A program made the position numbers and the translations under genes. Under the pieces are notes generated by a model. It was not told the origin of the DNA. It searched no databases and was given only the letters and a program-made list of their open reading frames with translations. Of a stretch of 64,000 bases of DNA, positions 1 through 10,439 are shown one piece after another. Where the stretch lies: NCBI GenBank assembly GCA_024708885.1, contig JANJXT010000051.1, positions 18,057 to 82,056 of the forward strand, written 5' to 3'. Numbering within the stretch: position 1 is the stretch's first letter; every line of letters starts with the position of its first letter. This DNA comes from Thiobacillus sp. (GTDB taxonomy: Bacteria > Pseudomonadota > Gammaproteobacteria > Burkholderiales > Thiobacillaceae).

Positions 1-1329
<1,329 letters not shown>

Positions 1330-1562
1330 GGCGTACTGTGAAGCGAGGCTGACGCTCGGCAAGGCGACGGGCGCTGGGCGGCGCTCTGAATACCGCAAGC
1401 GTCCGTCGTGACCGGGCAAGGACAGCACGAAGATACCAGTGGCGCACCGAGAGGTAAGCCGTATTTCGATATATCATGAAAACCTAATATATTGATTCGT
1501 TCCCCGAAACTCGCTTTCCGGTTCCTGGGGTTTTCGTTCTTGTCCTCTACCTGGAGCGTTCC

Positions 1563-2873
1563 ATGCAGATCAAACCTCTTCTGGCCGTCCTGACGGCCGC
1601 GCTTGCCGGGCTGTCCGCGCCGGCCGGCGCCCAGCTTCTTCCCTCCGCGCAGCCGGTCGCGGCCGGCACGCCGCAATCGGCCGAGCAATGGATGAACCGC
1701 ATGATGGATTTCACCCAGAACGCGTCGGCGTTCAAGGATCCGGCCGCGTTTGCGGCATGGACCAACGCGATGACCGATCCCGCGATGGCCACGACCATGG
1801 CGACCCACCTGATGGAACCCGGCAACCTGCTGCGCGCGATGACCACCATGATGCAGCCCGGCACGACGGCCAACTACATGCAGTTTCTCGATCCCAACAT
1901 CTACCTGCGCTGGGGCGGGGCGATGATGAACCCCATGTGGTACACGCAGATGGCCGTGAACATGGCCGATCCGGGCAAGATGATGCGCTGGATGATGCTG
2001 CCGATGGATCCCAAGGTCTGGCGCCTCGGCATGCAGATGATGGACCCCAACCTCTACATGAAGTGGATGATGACGCCGACGGATCCGCGCGCGATGTCGC
2101 TGATGTTCGCGCCGATGAATCCGCAGCTCTACGGCAGCATGCTGGGCGGGGCCTTGAATCCGCAATTGGTCGGCGGGCCGAATTCGACCTGGGGCACCTT
2201 CATGTATCCGGCGCAGCCGGTGGTGCAGGTGCAGGGGCATGCACCGGTGGCCAGCCCGATCAACGTGTGGGACCCGAGCACCTGGTTCAGCATGCTCAAC
2301 ATGTTCGGCATCAATCCTTCGAGTGGCGCTGGCGGGATGGGCCCGACGACGTCGTTCTTCCCCACGTTCGGCAGCGGTCCCAACCCCTACCTGCATGCGC
2401 AGCCGACCATCGCGGCGGCGCCCGTCGCCGCGACGGCAGCCGTCCCTGCACCCGCGCCCGCCGGGTTCGCAGTGCAGGCCGGCGCATCCTCGACGCTGAG
2501 TCTCGGCGGTGATGCCCTGTTCAAGACGGGTCAATCATCCACCAAGGCTCTGACCCCCGAAGGGCGTGCCAAACTTGATGATCTGGTCGCGACGCTCAAG
2601 GCATTTGGCGCAATCGACGGCGTCAAGGTCACCGGCCATGCCGACAAGATGGGCAAGGCGTCCGACAACAAGAAGCTGTCGCTGGCGCGCGCCAAGGCGG
2701 TGACGGCCTACCTCAAATCCAAGGGCGTGAAGGCCAAAACCTTCGCCACGGCGGGTGCGGGCGATACCCAGCCGATCGTCGACTGCGATATGACGCTCGC
2801 GAAGGACGCGCTGAAAGCCTGTCTCGCCCCCAACCGCCGGGTCGATATCGAAGTCACCGGGGCCAAGCAATAA
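1563..2873 (+). CDS. Exported methionine-rich tandem-repeat protein with C-terminal OmpA-like domain
   Basis: 436 residues, function not recognised. An N-terminal signal peptide (~1-23, ending near AGAQ) is followed by a segment QWMNRMMDFTQNASAF and then tandem 12-13-residue units of the form [D/N]P-x-x-[Y/W]-x-x-W-M-M-x-P-M (~70-195), very rich in Met and aromatic residues. A Pro/Ala linker leads to an OmpA-like peptidoglycan-binding domain (~310-436) with GHADKMGKASDNKKLSLARA and NRRVDIEV. The start is set by CTGGAG six bases before ATG. An exported protein held at the cell wall by the OmpA domain is the inference. A paralogue without the OmpA domain is at 40812-41684. The upstream region is AT-rich (CCTAATATATTGATTC near 1484), unlike its surroundings. 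Confidence 0.85.
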   Translation: MQIKPLLAVLTAALAGLSAPAGAQLLPSAQPVAAGTPQSAEQWMNRMMDFTQNASAFKDPAAFAAWTNAMTDPAMATTMATHLMEPGNLLRAMTTMMQPGTTANYMQFLDPNIYLRWGGAMMNPMWYTQMAVNMADPGKMMRWMMLPMDPKVWRLGMQMMDPNLYMKWMMTPTDPRAMSLMFAPMNPQLYGSMLGGALNPQLVGGPNSTWGTFMYPAQPVVQVQGHAPVASPINVWDPSTWFSMLNMFGINPSSGAGGMGPTTSFFPTFGSGPNPYLHAQPTIAAAPVAATAAVPAPAPAGFAVQAGASSTLSLGGDALFKTGQSSTKALTPEGRAKLDDLVATLKAFGAIDGVKVTGHADKMGKASDNKKLSLARAKAVTAYLKSKGVKAKTFATAGAGDTQPIVDCDMTLAKDALKACLAPNRRVDIEVTGAKQ

Positions 2874-2988
2874 GGCGAGCGGCGAGGCCGAGTCATTCCC
2901 TCATCGCAGGGCGTGAAGCGGCGCGTCGATCTGCAAGCGCGTTGGACAGCTTCGTGGCGCTCTGCCTTCTGGGGGGTGCGCACGCATG

Positions 2989-3016
2989 AAAAAGGCCGGG
3001 ACGTCCCGGCCTTTTT
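2989..3016. terminator. Bidirectional intrinsic terminator
   Basis: A perfect 18-base palindrome GGCCGGGACGTCCCGGCC (2994-3011) is preceded by five A and followed by five T, so it can terminate in both directions. It lies between the convergent ends of the Met-rich OmpA-like gene and panD. Confidence 0.9.
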
Positions 3017-3032
3017 CACAGGCTGAACGCAA

Positions 3033-3413
3033 TCAGGCGGCCTGCACGGGAATCGCCTGGCGCGTGTCGAGGATGCGGTTGTCCGCGTCCACGTACACCA
3101 GATCCGGCGCGTAGCGCGCCAGTTCAAGCTCGTTGTAGGTGGCGTAGGTCGCGATGATCACGATATCGTCCGGCCTGGCCTTGTGCGCGGCTGCGCCGTT
3201 CACCGAGATGATCCCCGAATCACGCGCCGCGCGGATGGCGTAGGTGGTGAAGCGCTCGCCATTGCTGACGTTGTAGATCTGGATCTGCTCGTACTCGTGG
3301 ATACCGGCCGCGTCCAGCAGGGTCTCGTCGATCGCGCAGGAGCCTTCGTAATGCAGCTCCGAATGGGTGACGGTGGCCCGGTGCAGCTTGGACTTGAGCA
3401 TCGTTCTCTGCAT
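3033..3413 (-). CDS. panD: Aspartate 1-decarboxylase proenzyme
   Basis: Makes beta-alanine from L-aspartate for pantothenate and coenzyme A. 126 residues, the normal length. It begins [20 protein letters not shown], and Gly24-Ser25 in YEGSCAID is the self-cleavage site that generates the pyruvoyl group. An in-frame ATG at 3452 exists, but GAGGG seven bases before the ATG at 3413 and the family N-terminus fix the start here. Convergent with the preceding gene through a shared terminator; divergent from the HDOD gene. Confidence 0.96.
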   Translation of the reverse strand: MQRTMLKSKLHRATVTHSELHYEGSCAIDETLLDAAGIHEYEQIQIYNVSNGERFTTYAIRAARDSGIISVNGAAAHKARPDDIVIIATYATYNELELARYAPDLVYVDADNRILDTRQAIPVQAA

Positions 3414-3593
3414 GACGGTGCCCTCAGAAGAATTGCGGAAAAGGATCGACATTATACTCCCCTTCGACCTGTAAACTTCGAAGACGGTTCAATCGTGCGG
3501 GCGTTCACCTGCGGGGGGCTGCGTCACGCGGCTGGCGGGGTCAAGTTGCGGCGATCCACGCCGATTATCCCTTTGAGGGGGTTTGGGGGCAGC

Positions 3594-4427
3594 ATGACGC
3601 AGCAGCAAAAAACGCTGGACGAATGGCTGGCCTTTCTTGGGGCGGCCGACATTCCCGTGCTCCGGCTGACTGCCCGCGAGCTGGGACGGCTGCATGCCGA
3701 CGAGACGCGCTTTACCGCGCGCGCCGTCGCAGACGTGGTGACCGACGATCCCCTGATGACGCTCAAGCTCCTGCGCCATCTGCAGCGCCACAAACTCAGC
3801 CGGCAGGAATACGAACTGGTCGACGTCAGGCAGGTGCTGCTGATGATGGGGCTGGACGCCTTTTTGCGCGATGTGCCGGCGACGACGCTGGTGGAGGACA
3901 TGCTGCACGGCCACCTCGACGCGCTGGTGCAACTGCTGCAGACGGTCCGGCGCGCACAGCGCGCGGCGTATTACGCGTACGACTGGGCGCTGCGGCTGCA
4001 TGACCTGCATGCCGAGGAAGTCTACGTTTCGGCCTTGCTCACACACGTATCGGAGATGCTGATGTGGTGTTTCAACCCCGGCCCGATGCTGGACATCCAC
4101 CGCCGCCAGCGCACCGATCCGACGCGGCGTAGCGCGGACGTGCAGCGCGAAGTGCTGGGATTCACCGGCCTGGAATTCCAGCGCCGCCTGACGCTCGACT
4201 GGGGGTTGCCCGAATTGCTGCAGAATCTGACCGATCCCGTGCTGGCACGGTCGAGCCGGGTGCGCAACGTGATGCTCGCGGTGAATCTGGCGCGTCATTC
4301 GGCGCATGGCTGGGAGGATGCTGCGCTGCCCGACGATTATCTGGCCATCGGTGCGCTGCTGCGCATGGAGGTGGAAGGCGTGCAGCGTCTGGTGCGCAGG
4401 GTGCCGGTGGTCGAGACGGGTTATTGA
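3594..4427 (+). CDS. HDOD-domain protein
   Basis: 277 residues made almost entirely of an HDOD-type helical domain, related to HD phosphohydrolases and common in bacterial signalling. Visible features are the N-terminal helix pattern ADVVTDDPLMTLKLLRHL and the central LLTHVSEMLMWCFNP. The full HD metal-ligand set is not obvious, as usual for HDOD, so catalysis is doubtful. The start is the ATG after TTGGGGGC; the frame is open upstream but shows no better site. The partner or pathway is not shown by the neighbours. Confidence 0.8.
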   Translation: MTQQQKTLDEWLAFLGAADIPVLRLTARELGRLHADETRFTARAVADVVTDDPLMTLKLLRHLQRHKLSRQEYELVDVRQVLLMMGLDAFLRDVPATTLVEDMLHGHLDALVQLLQTVRRAQRAAYYAYDWALRLHDLHAEEVYVSALLTHVSEMLMWCFNPGPMLDIHRRQRTDPTRRSADVQREVLGFTGLEFQRRLTLDWGLPELLQNLTDPVLARSSRVRNVMLAVNLARHSAHGWEDAALPDDYLAIGALLRMEVEGVQRLVRRVPVVETGY

Positions 4428-4524
4428 TTCGGCCGGCTGAAGTTTGAAGTGGCCAGGCCATCTGATTCGATGATGCAAGATCGGGAGGGTGAACAGGCCG
4501 AAGCAATAACCAATTGAAACAGCG

Positions 4525-4613
4525 CCCTATTGAGACGGCACAATGAATCTTTCCACCCCTGAAGCCTTTGCAAACCCATACGATTTCAACTTTTTCGTGC
4601 CGACTCAATAGGG
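4525..4613. repeat. Inverted repeat with 17-bp arms between convergent genes
   Basis: Left arm CCCTATTGAGACGGCAC (4525-4541) and right arm GTGCCGACTCAATAGGG (4597-4613) are complementary at 16 of 17 positions, separated by a 55-base AT-richer spacer. It lies between the HDOD gene and the convergent MinD-like gene. It could be a small mobile element or a long stem-loop; no T-tract makes it an obvious terminator. Confidence 0.7.
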
Positions 4614-4645
4614 TGGCGTTGCGCGCTTGGCGATGGCCCCGCGCC

Positions 4646-5463
4646 TCAGGCGGGCTTGGCAGCGATGATCTTTTCCACCGCCGCGGCGAGGCGGGTGATC
4701 GCCTGCGCCGCTGGACAGCCGGGTTTGGCCTGCAGCAGCAGTCGGCGGCGCATGATCGCCTGGCGTACTTCCGGATCGACAGGAATCTCCCCGATCGCCT
4801 CCAGGCGGATTTCGCGCCCGGTTTCGCTGACGACGAAGCGGTCGAGCACCTGCTGCAATTGCGCGGCGATGGTCTGCGCCGCCCCGCTACGCGTGGCCTG
4901 GTTGACGACCAGGCGCACGTGCTGGCGCTGCTGCTGGCCCGCGAGCACCTTCACCGTCGCGTAGGCGTCGGTCAGTGAGGTCGGTTCCGGTGTCGCCACC
5001 ATCAGCACTTCCGCCGCGAGCGACACGGCGAACAGCACCACGTCCGAAATTCCTGCACCGGTGTCGAGCAGGACGATGTCGTAGCGCGGTACCACGGCAT
5101 AGATGGCACGCATGAACTCGTCGCGCACCTCCGTCGTCAGGCGCGAGTATTCGACCATGCCGGAGCCTGCCAGCAGCACCGAGAAACCGCCGGGGGCCGG
5201 CAGGATGGCGTCGTCGAGCGCGCACTTGCCGGTGAAAACGTCGTGCAGGGTGAGCTTGGGGTAGAGGTTCAGGACGACGTCGAGGTTGGCAAGGCCAAGG
5301 TCGGCGTCGAGTACCAGTATGCGGTGGCCGCGCTGCGCCAGTGCGGCGGCGAGGTTGGCGGCGACAAAGGTCTTGCCGACGCCGCCCTTGCCGCTGGTGA
5401 TGGCGATCACCTTGTCGAGCGGCTTGAGCGGTGGTGGGCTGGCAGGGGCGGGTGAGACAGCGG

Positions 5464-5467
<4 letters not shown>
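4646..5467 (-). CDS. MinD/FlhG-like P-loop ATPase
   Basis: 273 residues. The deviant Walker A motif SGKGGVGKT (Lys27 and Lys32) marks the ParA/MinD class; LVLDADLGLANLDVVL is typical of MinD/FlhG, and VLLDTGAGISDVV is the Walker B region. A short Pro-rich N-terminus precedes it and no DNA-binding domain is visible. Family members are ATP-dependent membrane or pole positioning switches. The start ATG overlaps the diguanylate cyclase stop (ATGA), so the two are translationally coupled. There are no flagellar or min genes nearby, so its cargo cannot be named. Confidence 0.85.
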
Positions 5468-6222
<755 letters not shown>

Positions 6223-6501
6223 TGAAAGAAGGCAAGCGGATGGATGTCGTCAGGGCGCGCCCTATCGCGGAGCTGGCGCCAGCATTGCGGGGAGTATGCG
6301 GGGGAACGTGGGCAGGATCAAGCACCCTGCGGAAAACTTCCTGGCAAACCGGGGCGCGTAGGGAGAAAACAACACACACGCAACGTTTTTCTTTGCAGCG
6401 TGTGGACAAGAGGCCGAGGGGGCGGATGGAGACCCATTGCCCCTTTGCCCGCCGATGGCGGCCGCACCGAAACCCGGCCGGCCAAGCGGGGCAATCCGGG
6501 T

Positions 6502-6873
6502 TCAGGCGACGCTGCCGAAATTCCTGTCGATCGCGTTTGTCGGTGCGATGAGGCCGCCGAGACGGCTGATCTGCACGATGGGACCGCCGGGGAATACGGT
6601 GTAGAGATATTTCAGCCCGCCCCGATGGTGGAAATGCTCGTCGAGCGCGTCGTGCAGTTCGCGCAGGGTGAGGGTCGTGTCGTCGGCATGGCGGGCGTAA
6701 TAGCCCTGCATGGCGCGGATCGCCTCCCAGTGCACGTCGGTCAGGGTGAGACTTTCCTCGCGCGCGGCGGCGATTGCATCCTCGCGGGTCCAGCCGAGCG
6801 GGGCATGCGGAAAATCCGGGTCAATGTCGTGCTCGCGGATGAGCTGGTTGATGTCGGTGTCAGCGTGCAGCAT
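6502..6873 (-). CDS. DsrC/TusE-family protein lacking the C-terminal cysteines
   Basis: 123 residues. The DsrC/TusE fold is recognisable from EHDIDPDFPHAPLGWTREDA, LTLTDVHWEAIRAMQGYYA and LKYLYTVFPGGP. In DsrC and TusE the C-terminal arm carries one or two redox cysteines (usually ending in a penultimate Cys); here the arm runs on as IAPTNAIDRNFGSVA and the protein has no cysteine at all. It therefore cannot carry sulfur as a persulfide or trisulfide, and a regulatory or structural role is inferred. AAGGAG seven bases before ATG 6873 selects that start over ATG 6879 or 6903. It stands alone in a ~280-base-flanked position. Confidence 0.85.
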   Translation of the reverse strand: MLHADTDINQLIREHDIDPDFPHAPLGWTREDAIAAAREESLTLTDVHWEAIRAMQGYYARHADDTTLTLRELHDALDEHFHHRGGLKYLYTVFPGGPIVQISRLGGLIAPTNAIDRNFGSVA

Positions 6874-7055
6874 GGTCATACTCCTTGCAGAATAAGGAAG
6901 CATCGAAAGGCGCCGCGCGCAGGTTCGCGGCGCGCTCCTTACGGTCTCTTACTCTAGGTCAGAAAGACGGGGATTCAAGGACGGGCAGCGGGCGCCTATT
7001 GACGCATGGCCGAGATGCGCTACGGTGGCAGGATCGACGTGAAGAGAAACCTGCC

Positions 7056-8780
7056 ATGCGGCTTCCCATCAGCCTGAAAATCTTCAGCATCACCCTGGCG
7101 CTGCTCACGCTGATGGTCGTCGTCACCTGGCTGTCGGTGCTCAATTTTCGCAACCTCAACAATCAGGTGCGTGCGCTGTCCGACTGGTATTTGCCGCTGG
7201 AACAGCAGGTGGCGAGCGTGGAAATCCTCATCCGCCAGCAGATGGTGCACATGGAACGCGTGCTGGCGGGCATGAAGGCGGCGCACCCCGATCCCGAATA
7301 CCTCGCGCGCGAGTCGAACGGCTTCGACATGCGCGGCGTCAACGCCGACCAGATCATCGACTCCTCGCTGCGCATGCTGGGCGAAGCCGAGGCGCAGCAG
7401 GACATCCGCCTCGACCGCGTGACGCTGGCGGTGCTGGGCCGACAGCTGCCGGCGATCCAGGGCGCGCGCCAGCATTTTCATGCGACGTTCCGCCAGTTCC
7501 AGATCGAGGCCGAGGAGGGCAATCCGCGCTCGGAAAGACTGGTCCGTGAGGCGCTGCTGCGCGAGAAGGACGGCGTCGACGTCGAGATCGGCAAGACGCT
7601 CGAACTGTTGAATACGCTCACCCGCGACACCGCTGCCGCCGCAAAGCAGGAGGAAGCGCGCGCCACCACGCTCAACTGGATCGTCACCGCTATCGCTACC
7701 GCGCTGGGTCTCATCTTCGCCGCCTTCGTCACCCGCTCGCTGGTCGATCCGGTCAAGCGTCTCCTGGGCGGTACGCGTGCGGTCGAAGCCGGCGACCTGG
7801 AAGTGGAGATCGAGGTTCGTACGCACGACGAGCTGGCCGCGCTCGCCAGCTCGTTCAATCACATGGTCGTCGGCCTGCGCGAAAAGGAGCGCATCCGCGA
7901 AACCTTCGGCCAGTACGTCGACCCGCGCATCGTCAGGAACCTGCTGGAAAACCGCATCGCCGCCGACCGGGGCGAACGCCAGGTGATGACCGTGTTCTTC
8001 TCCGACCTCGAGGGTTTCACCCGCATGTGCGAAGGCCTCACGCCGGACGCCGCGGTGCGCTTCCTCAACCGCTACTTCGCGATGATGGCCGAAGTCGTGC
8101 GCGGCCAGGAGGGCATCATCGACAAATACATCGGCGATTCCGTGATGGCGTTCTGGGGGCCGCCGTTCACCGATGCTGCCGAGCATGCACGGCTGGCGTG
8201 CCTGGCGGCGCTGGGACAGATGCGGAAGATGGAGGAATTCCGTGCCGCGTTGCCGGAGCTGTTCGGGATCAGGCACGGATTGCCCGATGTCAAGGTACGC
8301 ATGGGGCTCGCCAGCGGCGAGGTGACGGTCGGCAACATCGGCTCCGACACCTCGCGCGGCTACACGGTGATCGGCGATACGGTGAACCTCGCTTCGAGGC
8401 TGGAGCAGGCCAACAAGTTCTACGGCACGCGCATCCTGGTGAACGAGGCGACGCGCGCGCTCGCCGGCGACACCCTCGCGTTCCGCGAGATCGACAGCCT
8501 GCGCGTGGCGGGCAAACTGGAGCCGGCGAAGGTGTTTGAGCTGATCGGCCTGACCGAGGAGATCAGCGACACCACCCGCCGGGCCGTGTCGGCCTACGAA
8601 TCAGGCCTCGTGCACTACCGCACGCAGGACTGGAACGCCGCCGAAGCCGCATTCGGCGATTGCCTGGCGGATGCGCCTGGCGACAAGCCGAGTCAGGTCA
8701 TGCTGGAGCGCATTGCGGTGTTCCGGCAGGCGCCGCCGGAGGCGGGGTGGGATGGGGTTTGGGTGGCCACGGGAAAATGA
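7056..8780 (+). CDS. Membrane-bound adenylate/guanylate cyclase with HAMP domain
   Basis: 574 residues. Transmembrane helix 1 (~8-30), a periplasmic four-helix-like sensor region (~31-208), helix 2 (~209-229), HAMP (~230-282), then a class III nucleotide cyclase domain (~305-500). Metal-binding aspartates are visible in VFFSDLEGFTR and DKYIGDSVMAFWG, and the conserved GNIGSDTSRGYTVIGDTVNLASRLE follows. A short C-terminal helical tail resembles a TPR-like segment (NAAEAAFGDCLADAP). The substrate, ATP or GTP, cannot be decided by eye. The ATG at 7056 gives the signal-anchor start; the frame is open upstream but not family-like. Confidence 0.9.
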   Translation: MRLPISLKIFSITLALLTLMVVVTWLSVLNFRNLNNQVRALSDWYLPLEQQVASVEILIRQQMVHMERVLAGMKAAHPDPEYLARESNGFDMRGVNADQIIDSSLRMLGEAEAQQDIRLDRVTLAVLGRQLPAIQGARQHFHATFRQFQIEAEEGNPRSERLVREALLREKDGVDVEIGKTLELLNTLTRDTAAAAKQEEARATTLNWIVTAIATALGLIFAAFVTRSLVDPVKRLLGGTRAVEAGDLEVEIEVRTHDELAALASSFNHMVVGLREKERIRETFGQYVDPRIVRNLLENRIAADRGERQVMTVFFSDLEGFTRMCEGLTPDAAVRFLNRYFAMMAEVVRGQEGIIDKYIGDSVMAFWGPPFTDAAEHARLACLAALGQMRKMEEFRAALPELFGIRHGLPDVKVRMGLASGEVTVGNIGSDTSRGYTVIGDTVNLASRLEQANKFYGTRILVNEATRALAGDTLAFREIDSLRVAGKLEPAKVFELIGLTEEISDTTRRAVSAYESGLVHYRTQDWNAAEAAFGDCLADAPGDKPSQVMLERIAVFRQAPPEAGWDGVWVATGK

Positions 8781-8856
8781 GTGCCTGTCGCGCCAGCCTC
8801 TTGCCCTGCCGGTCATGCGCCGGGGGGCGTCTCCGCCAGGCGCTGTCGGACCTAGC

Positions 8857-9126
8857 TCACTCGGCAAACCCGTCCTCGCCGTGACAGGTGCATCCCGGCT
8901 CCTTGCTGGTGCTGCCGTCGCAGCAGACGATCTTGCCGGCGCGGCAGCCGCAGATACCCTTGTGAGCCTTGCAGCATTCGGTCTGGGTGACCTGGGCGAG
9001 ACGGTCCGCGGGGCGGCAGGTGGCGGGCGCTGCGGCTTCGACCGCAGGCGCGGGCGGTGGGGCGTCGGCGACGGCGGGCAGCGTCGGGACGAGAAGGAAC
9101 AGGGCGAACAGCAGGCGGACGAACAT
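8857..9126 (-). CDS. Small exported cysteine-rich protein, unrecognised
   Basis: 89 residues: a signal peptide (~1-21, cut near AVADA), an Ala/Pro linker, then a Cys-dense tail (~37-89) with the patterns ECCKAHKGICGCRAG and VCCDGSTSKEPGCTC. Nine cysteines lie in about 45 residues, which suggests disulfides or metal binding in the periplasm. GGGGAG seven bases before the ATG supports the start. It is divergent from the pyruvyl-transferase-like gene, with 83 bp between them. No family assigned. Confidence 0.75.
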   Translation of the reverse strand: MFVRLLFALFLLVPTLPAVADAPPPAPAVEAAAPATCRPADRLAQVTQTECCKAHKGICGCRAGKIVCCDGSTSKEPGCTCHGEDGFAE

Positions 9127-9209
9127 GATCGGCTCCCCAGGGCAGTGATGCGAATGCCACTATATCCGATCGGCGGATTGCACATGGGTTCCCGGCCGCA
9201 GCGGCGGAC

Positions 9210-10400
9210 ATGAACGCCGCGCTGCCGTGCATCCTGTTCGGCGCCTTCGACCGCCACAATCTCGGCGACCTGCTGTTTCCGCACCTTCTGGCGGCGCAGT
9301 TGCCGGGCGCTCGCTTCGAGCACGCGGGGCTGGCGACGCGCGATCTGCGCCGTTTCGGCGGACACCGCGTCGCCCCGCTGGGGACGCAGCGGCGCGGGCA
9401 TCTGATCCATGTCGGCGGCGAGCTGCTCGGTTGCAGCGCCTACGAGGCGGCGGTCATGCTGCTCGATCCCGCGGCAGCGGCGCAGGCGATCACCCGCTAC
9501 GATGGTGCGCCCGACGCGGCGGCGTGGGCGGCACGTCAGCTCGGCACGGCACGCGCGCTGCCCTATGTGGCGGGGCGCGAGGCGGTGGCGGCGCCGGGGC
9601 GGCTGATTTTCAACGCCGTGGGCGGGGTGGACTGGGCGCTGCTGCCGCCGGCGGCGCGTGCGGAGGCGAGGGCGGCACTGGCCGCGGCGGACTGGGTCAG
9701 CGTACGGGACCGCGCCACGCTGGCCGCCCTGCGTGCCGAGGGCATCGACGCCGCGCTGTCGCCTGACCCGGCGGTGATGGTGCGCGCGTGCTGCGGCGAG
9801 CGGATCGCCCGCCACGCTGCGCGCGGCGAAGTGCACGCGATGCGGCAGGCGTTTCCGCAGGGCTACCTCGCCTGTCAGTTCAGCGCCGAATTCGGCGACG
9901 ACGCCAGCCTCGATGCGCTGGCGCAGGGCCTCGCCGATGTGGCGGCGGCGAGCGGGCTCGGGCTGGTGCTGTTCCAGGCCGGCGTCGCGCCCTGGCACGA
10001 CGATGCCGTGTGCCAGGATGCCCTGCTGCGGCGCCTGCCACGTGGAATGGCGCGTCGCTTCGTGTCGCTGCATGTGTGGGATCTGTGCGCACTGATCGCG
10101 GCGAGCCGCGGCACGCTGGCCAGCAGCCTGCATGCGCGCATCGTCGCCTTGGCGTATGGCTTGCCGCGCGTCAGCCTGCGGCCGCCCCGGCAGAATGCCC
10201 GCCCGGACAAGCGCGACGCTTTCGTCGCGACCTGGGAGACGGACGCCATGCCCGGCAGCGTGGCCGCCGGCGAGATCGGTCGCGCCGCGCTGGCGGCGCT
10301 GGACGTGTCCGCCACCACGCTGGCCGAGCACGCGGAAGCGCTGGAGGCGGCCCATTGCGCGAGTCTCGCGCAATGGGCCGGTTTGTTGTCGACACCATGA
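9210..10400 (+). CDS. Polysaccharide pyruvyl transferase family protein
   Basis: 396 residues. The N-terminal ILFGAFDRHNLGDLLFPHLL, the central VSVRDRATLAALRAEG and the C-terminal GTLASSLHARIVALAYGLPRVSL fit the CsaB/pyruvyl-transferase fold, whose members put pyruvate ketals on cell-surface sugars. No glycosyltransferases or polysaccharide exporters are nearby, so the substrate is unknown and the family name should be read as fold-level only. It ends 39 bp before the Lon-like gene and may be co-transcribed with it. Confidence 0.75.
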   Translation: MNAALPCILFGAFDRHNLGDLLFPHLLAAQLPGARFEHAGLATRDLRRFGGHRVAPLGTQRRGHLIHVGGELLGCSAYEAAVMLLDPAAAAQAITRYDGAPDAAAWAARQLGTARALPYVAGREAVAAPGRLIFNAVGGVDWALLPPAARAEARAALAAADWVSVRDRATLAALRAEGIDAALSPDPAVMVRACCGERIARHAARGEVHAMRQAFPQGYLACQFSAEFGDDASLDALAQGLADVAAASGLGLVLFQAGVAPWHDDAVCQDALLRRLPRGMARRFVSLHVWDLCALIAASRGTLASSLHARIVALAYGLPRVSLRPPRQNARPDKRDAFVATWETDAMPGSVAAGEIGRAALAALDVSATTLAEHAEALEAAHCASLAQWAGLLSTP

Positions 10401-10439
10401 TTCAGCAATAATCCGGACGTCCTCCGACCGAGTCTTTCC

